Positions 18,130 to 25,518 of a stretch of 64,000 bases of DNA are shown here, in pieces. The DNA is from Pedobacter ginsengisoli (GTDB lineage: Bacteria > Bacteroidota > Bacteroidia > Sphingobacteriales > Sphingobacteriaceae): contig NZ_CP024091.1 in NCBI RefSeq assembly GCF_002736205.1, positions 3,655,555 to 3,719,554 of the forward strand. Reading direction: 5' to 3'. Positions within the stretch are counted from its first letter, which is position 1. Each line of letters starts with the position of its first letter. The notes beneath the pieces are model-generated. The model was not told where the DNA came from, ran no database searches, and saw only the letters and a list, made by a program, of their open reading frames with translations. A program made the translations under genes and the position numbers.

Positions 18130-18168
18130 ATCCTGCCAAATGGATGTTTGGCAGGATTTTTTATTTTT
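18130..18168 (+). terminator. Intrinsic terminator after the GIN-domain gene
   Basis: An 11-bp perfect stem (arms 18130-18140 and 18147-18157, loop TGGATG) is followed by a long T-rich tract. Confidence 0.9.
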
Positions 18169-18222
18169 GCCTGCAACCATTATTTCAGCTCTATCGTCTA
18201 TAATCATATAGACGCCACATTT

Positions 18223-19899
18223 ATGAAGAACTCCTCTGCGCCCTTAATCATTACCTTACTTTTTTTCGCAAATATTGTTAATGGTCAATTTATCCATAAA
18301 AAAAAGATTGACAGCATTTTAGCTAATATTTCTAAGAGCAATATGCCAGGACTGGCGGTTGGTATTGTGCAAAAAGAAAAGCTCGTTTACGCTAATGGGG
18401 CAGGATTGGCAGATCTGACTACAAAACGTAAAAACACATCAGAAACGCGTTTTAATATGTGCTCAGTATCCAAACAATTCACTGCAGCCTGCATTTATTT
18501 GCTCGAAGAACAAGGAAAACTGAAAACAAGTGACCATCTTTCCACGTATTTCAAAGATCTTCCTGCTTACGCAGATACCATTACCATTGCTCAACTTATT
18601 CACCATCAAAGTGGCATTAAAGATTTTACTACATTACTCTGGCTTAAGGATATGGAGGAGAATGGTAAAACTACCGATCAGCAGGCTTACGCGGCACTTT
18701 CGCGCCAGCCATCATTAAACTTTCCGGCTGGCGACCAGGAAAGCTATACTAATTCAGGCTATTTTTTACTTTCTAAAATTGTAACCATTGTAACCGGCCA
18801 GGATCTTAGCCAATTTGCTAATACGCATCTTTTTAAACCCCTAAAAATGACCAACACAGGTTTTTCACGTACTCACCAGGTACAAAATAAAGCCAACGGA
18901 TATATTTTTGATAATAATCAATACGTAAAATACAATCCTCAGACTTCAATAATAGGTCATTCGAATGTTTATAGCCAGATCACAGATTGGGACAAATGGT
19001 TCAACGAAATGAAAAACCACAAGGTTTTGGGTAATAAAGTATGGGAAAAAATACTAACACCGGCCGTAAACAACGATGGTAAACCAATAAACTATGCTGG
19101 CGGAGTGAGAATCACCACCTATCAAAATCAAAAATTGATCTCTCATGGCGGCGATTTACCAGGTTACCATAGTTACATGGCTTATTTCCCCAAAAAGGAT
19201 CTCGGTATTATTATCATGAGCAACAATGGTACTTTCTCAGGCTACAATATATTTACGAGCATCTACAATGATCTCTATCCCGATACCAAATCAACATTAG
19301 CAAAGCAAGAATCAGAAAAACCCATTGAAGAACAAGCGGTTAGCGAATTTAAGCTCAATATAAGTACTTTACCTTATGCAGGGAGTTATCTGGTAGAAGG
19401 AAGCCAAAACATGGTTTTTGATATCAGCAGTAAAGACAGCTTAACTGTTCTTCAAAAATGGAACCAGCAGGGGTATCCTATTTTACCACTTAACGATTCT
19501 TTATTTTATATAAAAGGGCAAAAAGACATCACCTTTGAATTTAGTCACATCCAAGATAATCGTTCCCAAAAAATGTTAATCACTCAGGAAGGAAAACTTA
19601 CGTTGGCAAAAAGAATTGACCCTGAAAAAGAAGACATTAATACATTAAGCCAATACTGCGGAAATTTTTACAACCGTGAAATTGATGCTCACTATACAAT
19701 ATTATTAACAAATAAAGGGGAACTCAATCTGAAGATAATGGGCAGCACACAGCAAATAAGCGCTTCCGGCAACAAGGACTATTATTATCTTCCGGATACA
19801 GGCATGGAATTCAACTTCAGAAGAAACAAAAGCCATCAAATTGATGGCCTTATTTTAAATCATACCAGAGTAGCAAATCTGCTTTTTTTAAAAGAATAA
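18223..19899 (+). CDS. Secreted serine hydrolase, beta-lactamase/penicillin-binding fold
   Basis: 558 aa from MKNSSAPLII, which is a proper signal peptide; the frame opens 32 codons earlier, inside the preceding terminator region. The catalytic domain (about 25-370) carries the class C-like triad: Ser81-x2-Lys84 in CSVSK, Tyr175-x-Asn177 in YTN, and HGG in SHGGDLPGYHS. The C-terminal 180 residues form a beta-rich domain of the kind seen in D-aminopeptidase/esterase relatives. Likely a periplasmic peptidase or esterase; there is no specific evidence for beta-lactam resistance. Confidence 0.88.
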   Translation: MKNSSAPLIITLLFFANIVNGQFIHKKKIDSILANISKSNMPGLAVGIVQKEKLVYANGAGLADLTTKRKNTSETRFNMCSVSKQFTAACIYLLEEQGKLKTSDHLSTYFKDLPAYADTITIAQLIHHQSGIKDFTTLLWLKDMEENGKTTDQQAYAALSRQPSLNFPAGDQESYTNSGYFLLSKIVTIVTGQDLSQFANTHLFKPLKMTNTGFSRTHQVQNKANGYIFDNNQYVKYNPQTSIIGHSNVYSQITDWDKWFNEMKNHKVLGNKVWEKILTPAVNNDGKPINYAGGVRITTYQNQKLISHGGDLPGYHSYMAYFPKKDLGIIIMSNNGTFSGYNIFTSIYNDLYPDTKSTLAKQESEKPIEEQAVSEFKLNISTLPYAGSYLVEGSQNMVFDISSKDSLTVLQKWNQQGYPILPLNDSLFYIKGQKDITFEFSHIQDNRSQKMLITQEGKLTLAKRIDPEKEDINTLSQYCGNFYNREIDAHYTILLTNKGELNLKIMGSTQQISASGNKDYYYLPDTGMEFNFRRNKSHQIDGLILNHTRVANLLFLKE

Positions 19900-19925
19900 T
19901 TACCCTTTATTTTTATAAGGGTAAT
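19899..19925. terminator. Hairpin between convergent genes
   Basis: A 9-bp inverted repeat (ATTACCCTT / AAGGGTAAT, 9-nt loop) overlaps both stop codons. It lacks a proper T-run, so it is a weak or bidirectional terminator at best. Confidence 0.4.
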
Positions 19926-20307
19926 AAATAAAATTAGCCCCTTCAGGTACAATAACAAAAACACACATAAAGTCTTCCGGCTTTTTGTAGCTCTTTAGGA
20001 ACAATGCTTTTTTATCCTGCTGAATTATGCCTTTCTCTACAAACTCTTCGAAAGTAGAAGCCTGTATAGTCCATTCGGTATTCAGTTCTTTTCTATCTAA
20101 AATTACCTCTCCAATATTCACCACATACTGATGAGCTATAAAAATAGGATTAGCAGAAATTCCTTCAACCATTATTTCTACCGCAACCTCTTTAATAGAG
20201 TCGGCATATAAATCTAAATCCTTTTCAAGGCTTACTAAAGGGCTTTGCTTTTTCTCTTCAGCCTTTCCTCCTTCTGGTTCCTGCGGCAATAATTCTTCTA
20301 TATCCAT
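19900..20307 (-). CDS. Conserved hypothetical protein, 135 aa
   Basis: Not recognised. The N-terminus is acidic and low in complexity (EELLPQEPEGGKAEEKK), followed by an alpha/beta domain of about 100 residues. There is no signal peptide, cysteine pair or membrane segment that would place it. The start lies one base after the rlmD stop, so it is cotranscribed with rlmD and read after it. Confidence 0.75.
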   Translation of the reverse strand: MDIEELLPQEPEGGKAEEKKQSPLVSLEKDLDLYADSIKEVAVEIMVEGISANPIFIAHQYVVNIGEVILDRKELNTEWTIQASTFEEFVEKGIIQQDKKALFLKSYKKPEDFMCVFVIVPEGANFIYYPYKNKG

Positions 20308-20308
20308 C

Positions 20309-21778
20309 TTAATTATTCTCTAAAGTATCATTCAATGAACTACCTACAAATTTAAGCAGCACTACATTTTCAACATGTTGTGTATGCGGAAACATATCAA
20401 CAGGTTTAATGCGAACAACCTCATATTTTTCTTTTAACAGGGCCAAATCCCTTGCCTGTGTAGCTGCATTACAACTCACATAAACAATTTTTTCGGCTTC
20501 CATTTCAAGCAGCCTTTCCACAACATCTGCATGCATTCCAGCTCTTGGCGGATCTGTAATCACCACATCAGGTTTACCATGACTTGCAATAAACTCTCTG
20601 GTTAATATATCCTTCATATCACCTGCATAGAAAATCGTATTTTCTATTTTATTCAGGTCAGAGTTAAACTTAGCATCTTCAATTGCCGTTGGCACATACT
20701 CAATCCCCACTACCTCTTTTACACTTCTGGCAACAAAATTAGCAATGGTACCTGCACCAGTATATAAATCATAAACGAGCTCATTACCGGTAAAACCTGC
20801 AAACTCTTTAGTTATTTTATATAATTCATGGGCCTGATCAGAATTGGTCTGATAAAAAGACTTTGCCCCAATTTTAAACTTCAGGCCATCCATTTCCTCA
20901 AAAATATGATCTCGGCCATTGTATGTAATTACATCCTGATCAAAAATAGTATCATTCTTTTTCTGGTTAAGGATATAAAGTAATGAAGTAATTTCAGGGA
21001 AGTTTAATTTCAAATGTTCCATCAACCCATCTACCTGCTCTTGTTCTGCATAAGCAAAAACAACCACCACCATTACCTCTCCTGTCGAAGAAGTACGGAT
21101 AATCAGGTTCCTTAGATTACCTTCATGATTACGCAGATCATAAAAAGACAGACCATTTTCCAAAGCATATGCCCTAACACTATTTCTTAAAGTATTAGAA
21201 GGCTCTGCCTGTAAATAACAATGTTGTATATCTAAAATCTTATCAAACCTTAATGGCACATGAAAACCCAGGGCATTCATTTCCAAATCCTCATTTGGGC
21301 CTGTTAAATCCTCCGGTCTATCTGCCATATCCTGCTTGTTCAACCATCGCTTATTAGAAAACGTGTACTCAAGCTTATTGCGATAATACTTATTTTTTGC
21401 AGAACCTAAAATCGGCTCCATTGCAGAAGTATCAATTTTTGCCAGGCGCTGTAAAGCAGCCTCAACATTTTTATGTTTAAATTTCAACTGAGCATCATAG
21501 CCCATGTGCTGCCATTTACAACCACCACAAGTACCAAAGTGCTCACAAAAAGGATCAACTCTTAAATCAGAAGCCTTGCTTAAGTTTTCAATTACTGCTT
21601 CAGCAAAATTTTTCTTTTTCTTTACTACGCGAACATCAACCACATCGCCCGGTACGGCTTTATCAACAAAAACAACTAACTCATCTGCTTTACCAACCCC
21701 CTTGCCCTCTTCGGCAATATCAATAATACTAAGATTAGGAATGATGGTTACTGTTCCGGCTTTTCTATTTCTACTCAT
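20309..21778 (-). CDS. rlmD: 23S rRNA (uracil-C5)-methyltransferase, RlmD/RumA family
   Basis: SAM-dependent enzyme that forms 5-methyluridine in 23S rRNA. An N-terminal TRAM domain (about 10-65) is followed by the Fe-S cysteines in CEHFGTCGGCKWQHM (about 79-93). The catalytic domain carries TDPPRAGMH and the nucleophile cysteine in YVSCNAATQARDL. Length 489 aa. Bacteroidota homologues are called RlmD, but the position modified (1939, or 747 as in RlmC) cannot be settled from sequence. A TAATTTTG box lies 7 bases upstream of the ATG. Confidence 0.92.
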   Translation of the reverse strand: MSRNRKAGTVTIIPNLSIIDIAEEGKGVGKADELVVFVDKAVPGDVVDVRVVKKKKNFAEAVIENLSKASDLRVDPFCEHFGTCGGCKWQHMGYDAQLKFKHKNVEAALQRLAKIDTSAMEPILGSAKNKYYRNKLEYTFSNKRWLNKQDMADRPEDLTGPNEDLEMNALGFHVPLRFDKILDIQHCYLQAEPSNTLRNSVRAYALENGLSFYDLRNHEGNLRNLIIRTSSTGEVMVVVVFAYAEQEQVDGLMEHLKLNFPEITSLLYILNQKKNDTIFDQDVITYNGRDHIFEEMDGLKFKIGAKSFYQTNSDQAHELYKITKEFAGFTGNELVYDLYTGAGTIANFVARSVKEVVGIEYVPTAIEDAKFNSDLNKIENTIFYAGDMKDILTREFIASHGKPDVVITDPPRAGMHADVVERLLEMEAEKIVYVSCNAATQARDLALLKEKYEVVRIKPVDMFPHTQHVENVVLLKFVGSSLNDTLENN

Positions 21779-21785
21779 TATGCCG

Positions 21786-21793
21786 CAAAATTA
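21786..21793 (-). promoter_or_regulatory. Candidate -7 box for rlmD, close to the start codon
   Basis: On the minus strand this reads TAATTTTG followed by CGGC, only 7 bases from the ATG. Initiation a few bases downstream would give an almost leaderless transcript. Confidence 0.35.
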
Positions 21794-21869
21794 GATAAAA
21801 TTTCAGACATACCCGTCTCCATCAGGTAATCAAACACCTTTCAGAGAAAAGAAAATTCAATATCAAACT

Positions 21870-21980
21870 CTACTTACCAAAAACTTTAAGGATTAAACCA
21901 AAAAAGCCATCAACCAGATTAAAGCTCATATCAAACTTCTCATCAACCATTACAGAAATCTCCAAAACCTCTTTACTCAT
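21870..21980 (-). CDS. Putative 36-aa small protein
   Basis: A short frame beginning MSKEVLEISVMVDEKF and ending FFGLILKVFGK. It has an acidic N-terminal half and a hydrophobic, basic C-terminal half that could form an amphipathic helix. Support comes mostly from context: a good Bacteroidota promoter (TTTTG, 20 bases, TATATTTG) ends 19 bases before its ATG, in a 283-base gap with no other gene. Its promoter overlaps an inverted repeat beside the TetR gene on the same strand. No family recognised. Confidence 0.45.
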   Translation of the reverse strand: MSKEVLEISVMVDEKFDMSFNLVDGFFGLILKVFGK

Positions 21981-21999
21981 AATATATTGACAATTAAAT

Positions 22000-22032
22000 C
22001 AAATATACAGGTTTTTATACCGGATACCAAAA
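22000..22032 (-). promoter_or_regulatory. Promoter for the 36-aa ORF
   Basis: On the minus strand the -33 TTTTG is at 22032-22028 and the -7 TATATTTG at 22007-22000, spaced by 20 bases. This is the best-formed promoter of the Bacteroidota type in the region. Confidence 0.6.
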
Positions 22033-22039
22033 CGGTATA
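22016..22039. promoter_or_regulatory. Operator-like inverted repeats between the TetR gene and the 36-aa ORF
   Basis: TATACC at 22016-22021 and GGTATA at 22034-22039 form an outer inverted repeat with 12 bases between. An inner pair ATACC (22024-22028) and GGTAT (22034-22038) shares the right arm. The repeats cover the -33 box of the small ORF, so a bound repressor would block it. The TetR gene ends 23 bases away and is the obvious candidate. Confidence 0.5.
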
Positions 22040-22061
22040 CGTTAAGGTTTTGTAAAGAAAA

Positions 22062-22637
22062 CTATAATGCCGCTTTAACTAAGAATGGAAGAAGTTCTTT
22101 CTGAAAACTTACAAAGTTCTTACGTACATCTGAGTCGCTTACGGATGTAAATGCGAAAGAGAAAACAATGCTTTTACTTGCTTTTAACAGAAATGCCAGG
22201 CCTTCTTTGCGTGATGGGTTATTCTTAAAATGATCAAGTTCCAGATAAGCCGAAAGCAATAAGGACTCTAACTGATCAGATAGATGTTTTAAAAAGTCCT
22301 GAGAGTTTGCATTTTCTCTAACAAAATCCCAGCCTATAAATTCATTACAAACAGTATAAGTAAGCCTGCATGTTTTCATTACCAGCGCCTTAAGGTGTTC
22401 TTCCTCATCAGCAAACTGAGCTTTATTTTTTAAAATTTCATGAAGGTTCAGGTCCAGATAATTCATCAGGATAGCATCCAGAATTTGCTCTTTACTTTCA
22501 AAATACTTGTATATAGTTGCTTTAGCTATTCTCGCTTTTCTGGCAATTTCATTAACACTTGTTTTATGATAGCCGTACTTTCTGAATAGTTCTTTTGCAG
22601 ACCTGATTATACTTTCCTTTATTTTCTCTGGTTCCAT
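22062..22637 (-). CDS. TetR/AcrR-family transcriptional regulator
   Basis: 191 aa. The N-terminal HTH is canonical: KELFRKYGYHKTSVNEIA, then RIAKATIYKYFESKEQIL (residues about 14-52). The C-terminal all-helical domain, about 130 residues, would bind an unknown ligand. Its start shares one base with the stop of the upstream lipoprotein gene (TAATG), so it is coupled to it. Palindromic sites just downstream, over the promoter of a 36-codon ORF, are plausible targets. Confidence 0.92.
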   Translation of the reverse strand: MEPEKIKESIIRSAKELFRKYGYHKTSVNEIARKARIAKATIYKYFESKEQILDAILMNYLDLNLHEILKNKAQFADEEEHLKALVMKTCRLTYTVCNEFIGWDFVRENANSQDFLKHLSDQLESLLLSAYLELDHFKNNPSRKEGLAFLLKASKSIVFSFAFTSVSDSDVRKNFVSFQKELLPFLVKAAL

Positions 22638-23047
22638 TAATTACTTACGTTTATAGTCAGGCCACCACGAAGTGACGTAGTATAAGATTTTAAATTGCGT
22701 ACAGCCGGAGCCTTTTGAGGGGTTCCATCTAACAATAAAAATTTAGCTCCTGTACAAGGATCTGTAGCTGTAATTCCGGTTGAATCCGGAACAACTGCAC
22801 ATCCACCATTCTGAGGATTTACAGAACTAGCCCTATCGAAAGCCCTATACCCACCAGCAATAGCTACAATCATCAGGCCTTTAACTCCCTGATTATCTAC
22901 CAGCAGTACATTGTTCTTTTGCTTAATCTTAAATTCCTGAACGGTAATATTATATTCAACAAAAACATTCGGAATCATTTCACTTTCTTTGCCACATCCC
23001 CAAAAAGTGATCACCAAGAGAAATATTCCGAGTATTTTTTTAATCAT
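22637..23047 (-). CDS. Rieske-fold-like lipoprotein without cluster histidines
   Basis: 136 aa with a lipoprotein signal (VITFWGCGKES, Cys18 as the lipidated residue). The rest looks like a Rieske-type beta domain: GGYRAFDRASSV, later DPCTGAKFLLLDGTPQKAPAVRNLKSY. That order matches Rieske proteins, in which CxH and CxxH bind a 2Fe-2S cluster. Here the positions read as Ala/Ser and Cys-Thr-Gly-Ala, and no His is present, so a cluster is unlikely. It is translationally coupled on both sides, to pheS and to the TetR gene. Its role is unknown. Confidence 0.7.
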   Translation of the reverse strand: MIKKILGIFLLVITFWGCGKESEMIPNVFVEYNITVQEFKIKQKNNVLLVDNQGVKGLMIVAIAGGYRAFDRASSVNPQNGGCAVVPDSTGITATDPCTGAKFLLLDGTPQKAPAVRNLKSYTTSLRGGLTINVSN

Positions 23048-24084
23048 TATATTAATGATGTTTTATACTGCTTTAAAAAGCGGGCATCATTTTCAGAAAA
23101 CAAGCGCAGATCCTTAATTTCGAATTTTAGGTTGGCAATGCGCTCAATACCCATTCCAAATGCAAATCCACTATATTTCTTACTGTCAATACTGCAATTC
23201 TCCAAAACATTAGGGTCTACCATACCGCAACCTAAAATCTCAACCCAACCACTATACTTACACATCTGACAGCCTGCACCTTTGCAGATTGTACAAGAAA
23301 TATCCATTTCTGCTGATGGCTCTGTAAAAGGGAAATAAGATGGGCGGAAACGAACTTTTGTACCTTCACCATAAAGTTCCTGAACAAAATAGAACAAGGT
23401 TTGCTTTAAATCAGCAAATGAAACATTCTCATCAACATACAAGCCTTCTACCTGATGGAAAAAGCAATGTGCCCTGGCCGAAATGGCCTCATTACGATAC
23501 ACACGACCCGGCATAATTGCTCTGAATGGCGGCTTACCAGCCTCCATCATCCTTACCTGAACAGATGAAGTATGGGTACGCAAAGCGATGTCCCCTTTTT
23601 CTCCTCCTTTTTTAATAAAGAAAGTATCCTGCATATCTCTTGCCGGGTGCTCTTCAGGAAAGTTCAAGGCAGAGAAATTGTGCCAGTCATCCTCAATCTC
23701 CGGGCCTTCTGCTACAATAAAACCCAGTTTATTAAAAATCTCTATAATTTCTCTTCTAACCAATGCCAAAGGATGGCGGGCTCCAACTTCAAAGCCTTCG
23801 CCGGGCAAGGTTAAATCTATACCGGCATCTGTTGAAACTTCTGCTACCCCACCCTGATCTTTAAGTGTCTGATATTTTGTTTCTGCCAGTTGTTTAAATT
23901 CATTCAAAACCTTCCCCAGAGTTCTTTTTTCCTCTGGTGAAACGGCTTTAAACTCATCAAAAATATCTTTGATAATTCCCTTAGTACCAAGGAATTTTAT
24001 ACGGAATTGCTCTAATTCATCTGCTTTATCGGTGGAGAAAGCATTTATTTCTGCGGTATACTGTGTTATCTTGTCTTGTAACAT
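23047..24084 (-). CDS. pheS: Phenylalanine-tRNA ligase, alpha subunit
   Basis: Catalytic subunit of the alpha2-beta2 synthetase that charges tRNA-Phe. It has an N-terminal coiled coil (1-85), class II motif 2 around FFHQVEGLYVDE and motif 3 in GFAFGMGIERI. A CTICKGAGCQMC insertion before motif 3 has four cysteines that could bind zinc, as in several bacterial PheS. The 345-aa length is standard. pheT is not adjacent. The start fits the family, yet a TATATTTG box sits only four bases upstream of the ATG. Confidence 0.96.
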   Translation of the reverse strand: MLQDKITQYTAEINAFSTDKADELEQFRIKFLGTKGIIKDIFDEFKAVSPEEKRTLGKVLNEFKQLAETKYQTLKDQGGVAEVSTDAGIDLTLPGEGFEVGARHPLALVRREIIEIFNKLGFIVAEGPEIEDDWHNFSALNFPEEHPARDMQDTFFIKKGGEKGDIALRTHTSSVQVRMMEAGKPPFRAIMPGRVYRNEAISARAHCFFHQVEGLYVDENVSFADLKQTLFYFVQELYGEGTKVRFRPSYFPFTEPSAEMDISCTICKGAGCQMCKYSGWVEILGCGMVDPNVLENCSIDSKKYSGFAFGMGIERIANLKFEIKDLRLFSENDARFLKQYKTSLI

Positions 24085-24088
24085 GGCG

Positions 24089-24096
24089 CAAATATA
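24089..24096 (-). promoter_or_regulatory. Candidate -7 box directly before pheS
   Basis: On the minus strand this reads TATATTTG followed by CGCC and then the ATG. The box is exact, but it would put the transcription start at or next to the start codon; no -33 TTG is seen at 19-21 bases. Confidence 0.3.
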
Positions 24097-24122
24097 CAGC
24101 TATTTATACAATATATTTATAA

Positions 24123-24180
24123 TGGCTGAGTCCAAAAATCGTCATGAAGTATCAATCCATAAAGAAAATAGACTCAGCCA
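24123..24180. repeat. Inverted repeat between kbl and pheS
   Basis: Perfect 10-bp arms TGGCTGAGTC (24123-24132) and GACTCAGCCA (24171-24180) are separated by 38 bases. It lies just after the kbl stop on the minus strand and fills most of the gap to pheS. It could be a long-loop terminator or the remnant of a small mobile repeat. Confidence 0.5.
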
Positions 24181-24187
24181 CTTATTT

Positions 24188-25375
24188 TTATATTACACCT
24201 AAAGCCTTGCCAACTTTAGTAAATGCCGCAATAGCCTTATCTAAATGGTGCTGCTCATGAGCTGCAGACAACTGCACACGAATTCTGGCCTTGCCTTGTC
24301 CTACCACCGGATAATAGAAACCAATTACATAAATACCTTCTTCAAGCATTTTTGCAGCAAATTCCTGGGCAAGTTTAGCATCATAAAGCATAACCGGAAC
24401 AATCGGGTGTACGCCATCTTTAATATCAAAACCAGCTTCAGTCATTTTTGTACGGAAGTAAGATGTATTGCTTTCCAGTTTATCTCTTAAATCAGTTGTT
24501 TCACTTAAAAGATCTAAAACCGCAACAGAAGCGCCCGTAATTGCAGGAGCAAGTGTATTGGAGAATAAATATGGACGAGATCTTTGACGTAGCATATCAA
24601 TAATTTCTTTCTTACCGGAAGTAAATCCTCCGGATGCACCACCAAGTGCCTTACCCAAAGTACCTGTAATAATATCAATTCTATCCATCACGTTGAAATG
24701 CTCATGAGTACCACGTCCAGTTTTCCCCATAAAGCCTGTACAATGCGACTCATCTATCATTACCAATGCCTCATATTTATCTGCCAGGTCACATATCTTA
24801 TCTAATGGCGCAACAACTCCGTCCATAGAAAAAGCACCATCAGTAACAATAATACGATGCCTGGCATCTTTAGCAGCAATTAATTGCTGTTCAAGATCAG
24901 CCATATCAGCATTTTTATATCTGAAACGCTTTGCCTTACACAAACGTACACCATCAATAATTGAAGCATGATTCAGTTCATCAGAAATGATTGCATCCTG
25001 ATCATTAAACAGAGGTTCAAAAACACCACCGTTAGCATCAAATGCAGCAGCATATAAAATTGTATCCTCTGTACCTAAAAATTTAGAAAGCTTTGCCTCC
25101 AGTTCTTTATGAATATCCTGGGTACCACATATAAAGCGTACTGACGACATTCCGTAACCGTGTTTATCTATGGCTTTTTTTGCCGCTTCAATAACAGCCG
25201 GATGAGACGATAGTCCCAAATAATTATTTGCACAAAAGTTAATCACCTCTTGCCCAGTGCTGATCTTAATATCAGCTCCCTGAGGGGTTACAATGATACG
25301 TTCACGTTTAAATAAACCGTCTTTTTCTATTTGCTCCAGTTCTTGTTCCAGAACGGGTTTTAAAGTTTTGTACAT
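24188..25375 (-). CDS. kbl: Glycine C-acetyltransferase (2-amino-3-ketobutyrate CoA ligase)
   Basis: PLP enzyme of the alpha-oxoamine synthase family that cleaves 2-amino-3-ketobutyrate with CoA to glycine and acetyl-CoA, the second step of threonine degradation. Evidence: the PLP lysine Lys242 in [10 protein letters not shown], the Asp/His pair in [12 protein letters not shown], and NYLGLSSHP near the N-terminus. The 395-aa length and overall pattern match Kbl better than serine palmitoyltransferase. The dehydrogenase that makes its substrate is probably at 49820-50764. A TAACTTTG box lies 23 bases upstream of the ATG. Confidence 0.94.
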   Translation of the reverse strand: MYKTLKPVLEQELEQIEKDGLFKRERIIVTPQGADIKISTGQEVINFCANNYLGLSSHPAVIEAAKKAIDKHGYGMSSVRFICGTQDIHKELEAKLSKFLGTEDTILYAAAFDANGGVFEPLFNDQDAIISDELNHASIIDGVRLCKAKRFRYKNADMADLEQQLIAAKDARHRIIVTDGAFSMDGVVAPLDKICDLADKYEALVMIDESHCTGFMGKTGRGTHEHFNVMDRIDIITGTLGKALGGASGGFTSGKKEIIDMLRQRSRPYLFSNTLAPAITGASVAVLDLLSETTDLRDKLESNTSYFRTKMTEAGFDIKDGVHPIVPVMLYDAKLAQEFAAKMLEEGIYVIGFYYPVVGQGKARIRVQLSAAHEQHHLDKAIAAFTKVGKALGVI

Positions 25376-25397
25376 ATTTAAAAATAATTAGTGCAAC

Positions 25398-25405
25398 CAA
25401 AGTTA
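25398..25405 (-). promoter_or_regulatory. Candidate -7 box for kbl
   Basis: On the minus strand this reads TAACTTTG (TAnnTTTG), 22 bases before the kbl start codon. A TTG at about 27 bases further upstream is more distant than usual. Confidence 0.4.
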
Positions 25406-25518
25406 TAAAAATATCATCTTGTGTTGGTAAGGCAATTAGAGGGCCATTGCAAACTTTAACATAAAAAATCTGTTTAGTATTAACAACTAATCCGATATTT
25501 AAGCTTTAAACCCAATTA

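Noticed and set aside
18127..18222. 32-codon extension of the beta-lactamase-fold protein
   Set aside because: It would start inside the terminator of the GIN-domain gene; the later Met gives a proper signal peptide.
18223..19899. Beta-lactam resistance gene
   Set aside because: The SxxK/YxN/HGG set is shared by many esterases and peptidases; the long extra C-terminal domain and lack of context argue against.
22637..23047. Functional Rieske 2Fe-2S protein
   Set aside because: No histidine ligands; only the fold-like pattern remains.
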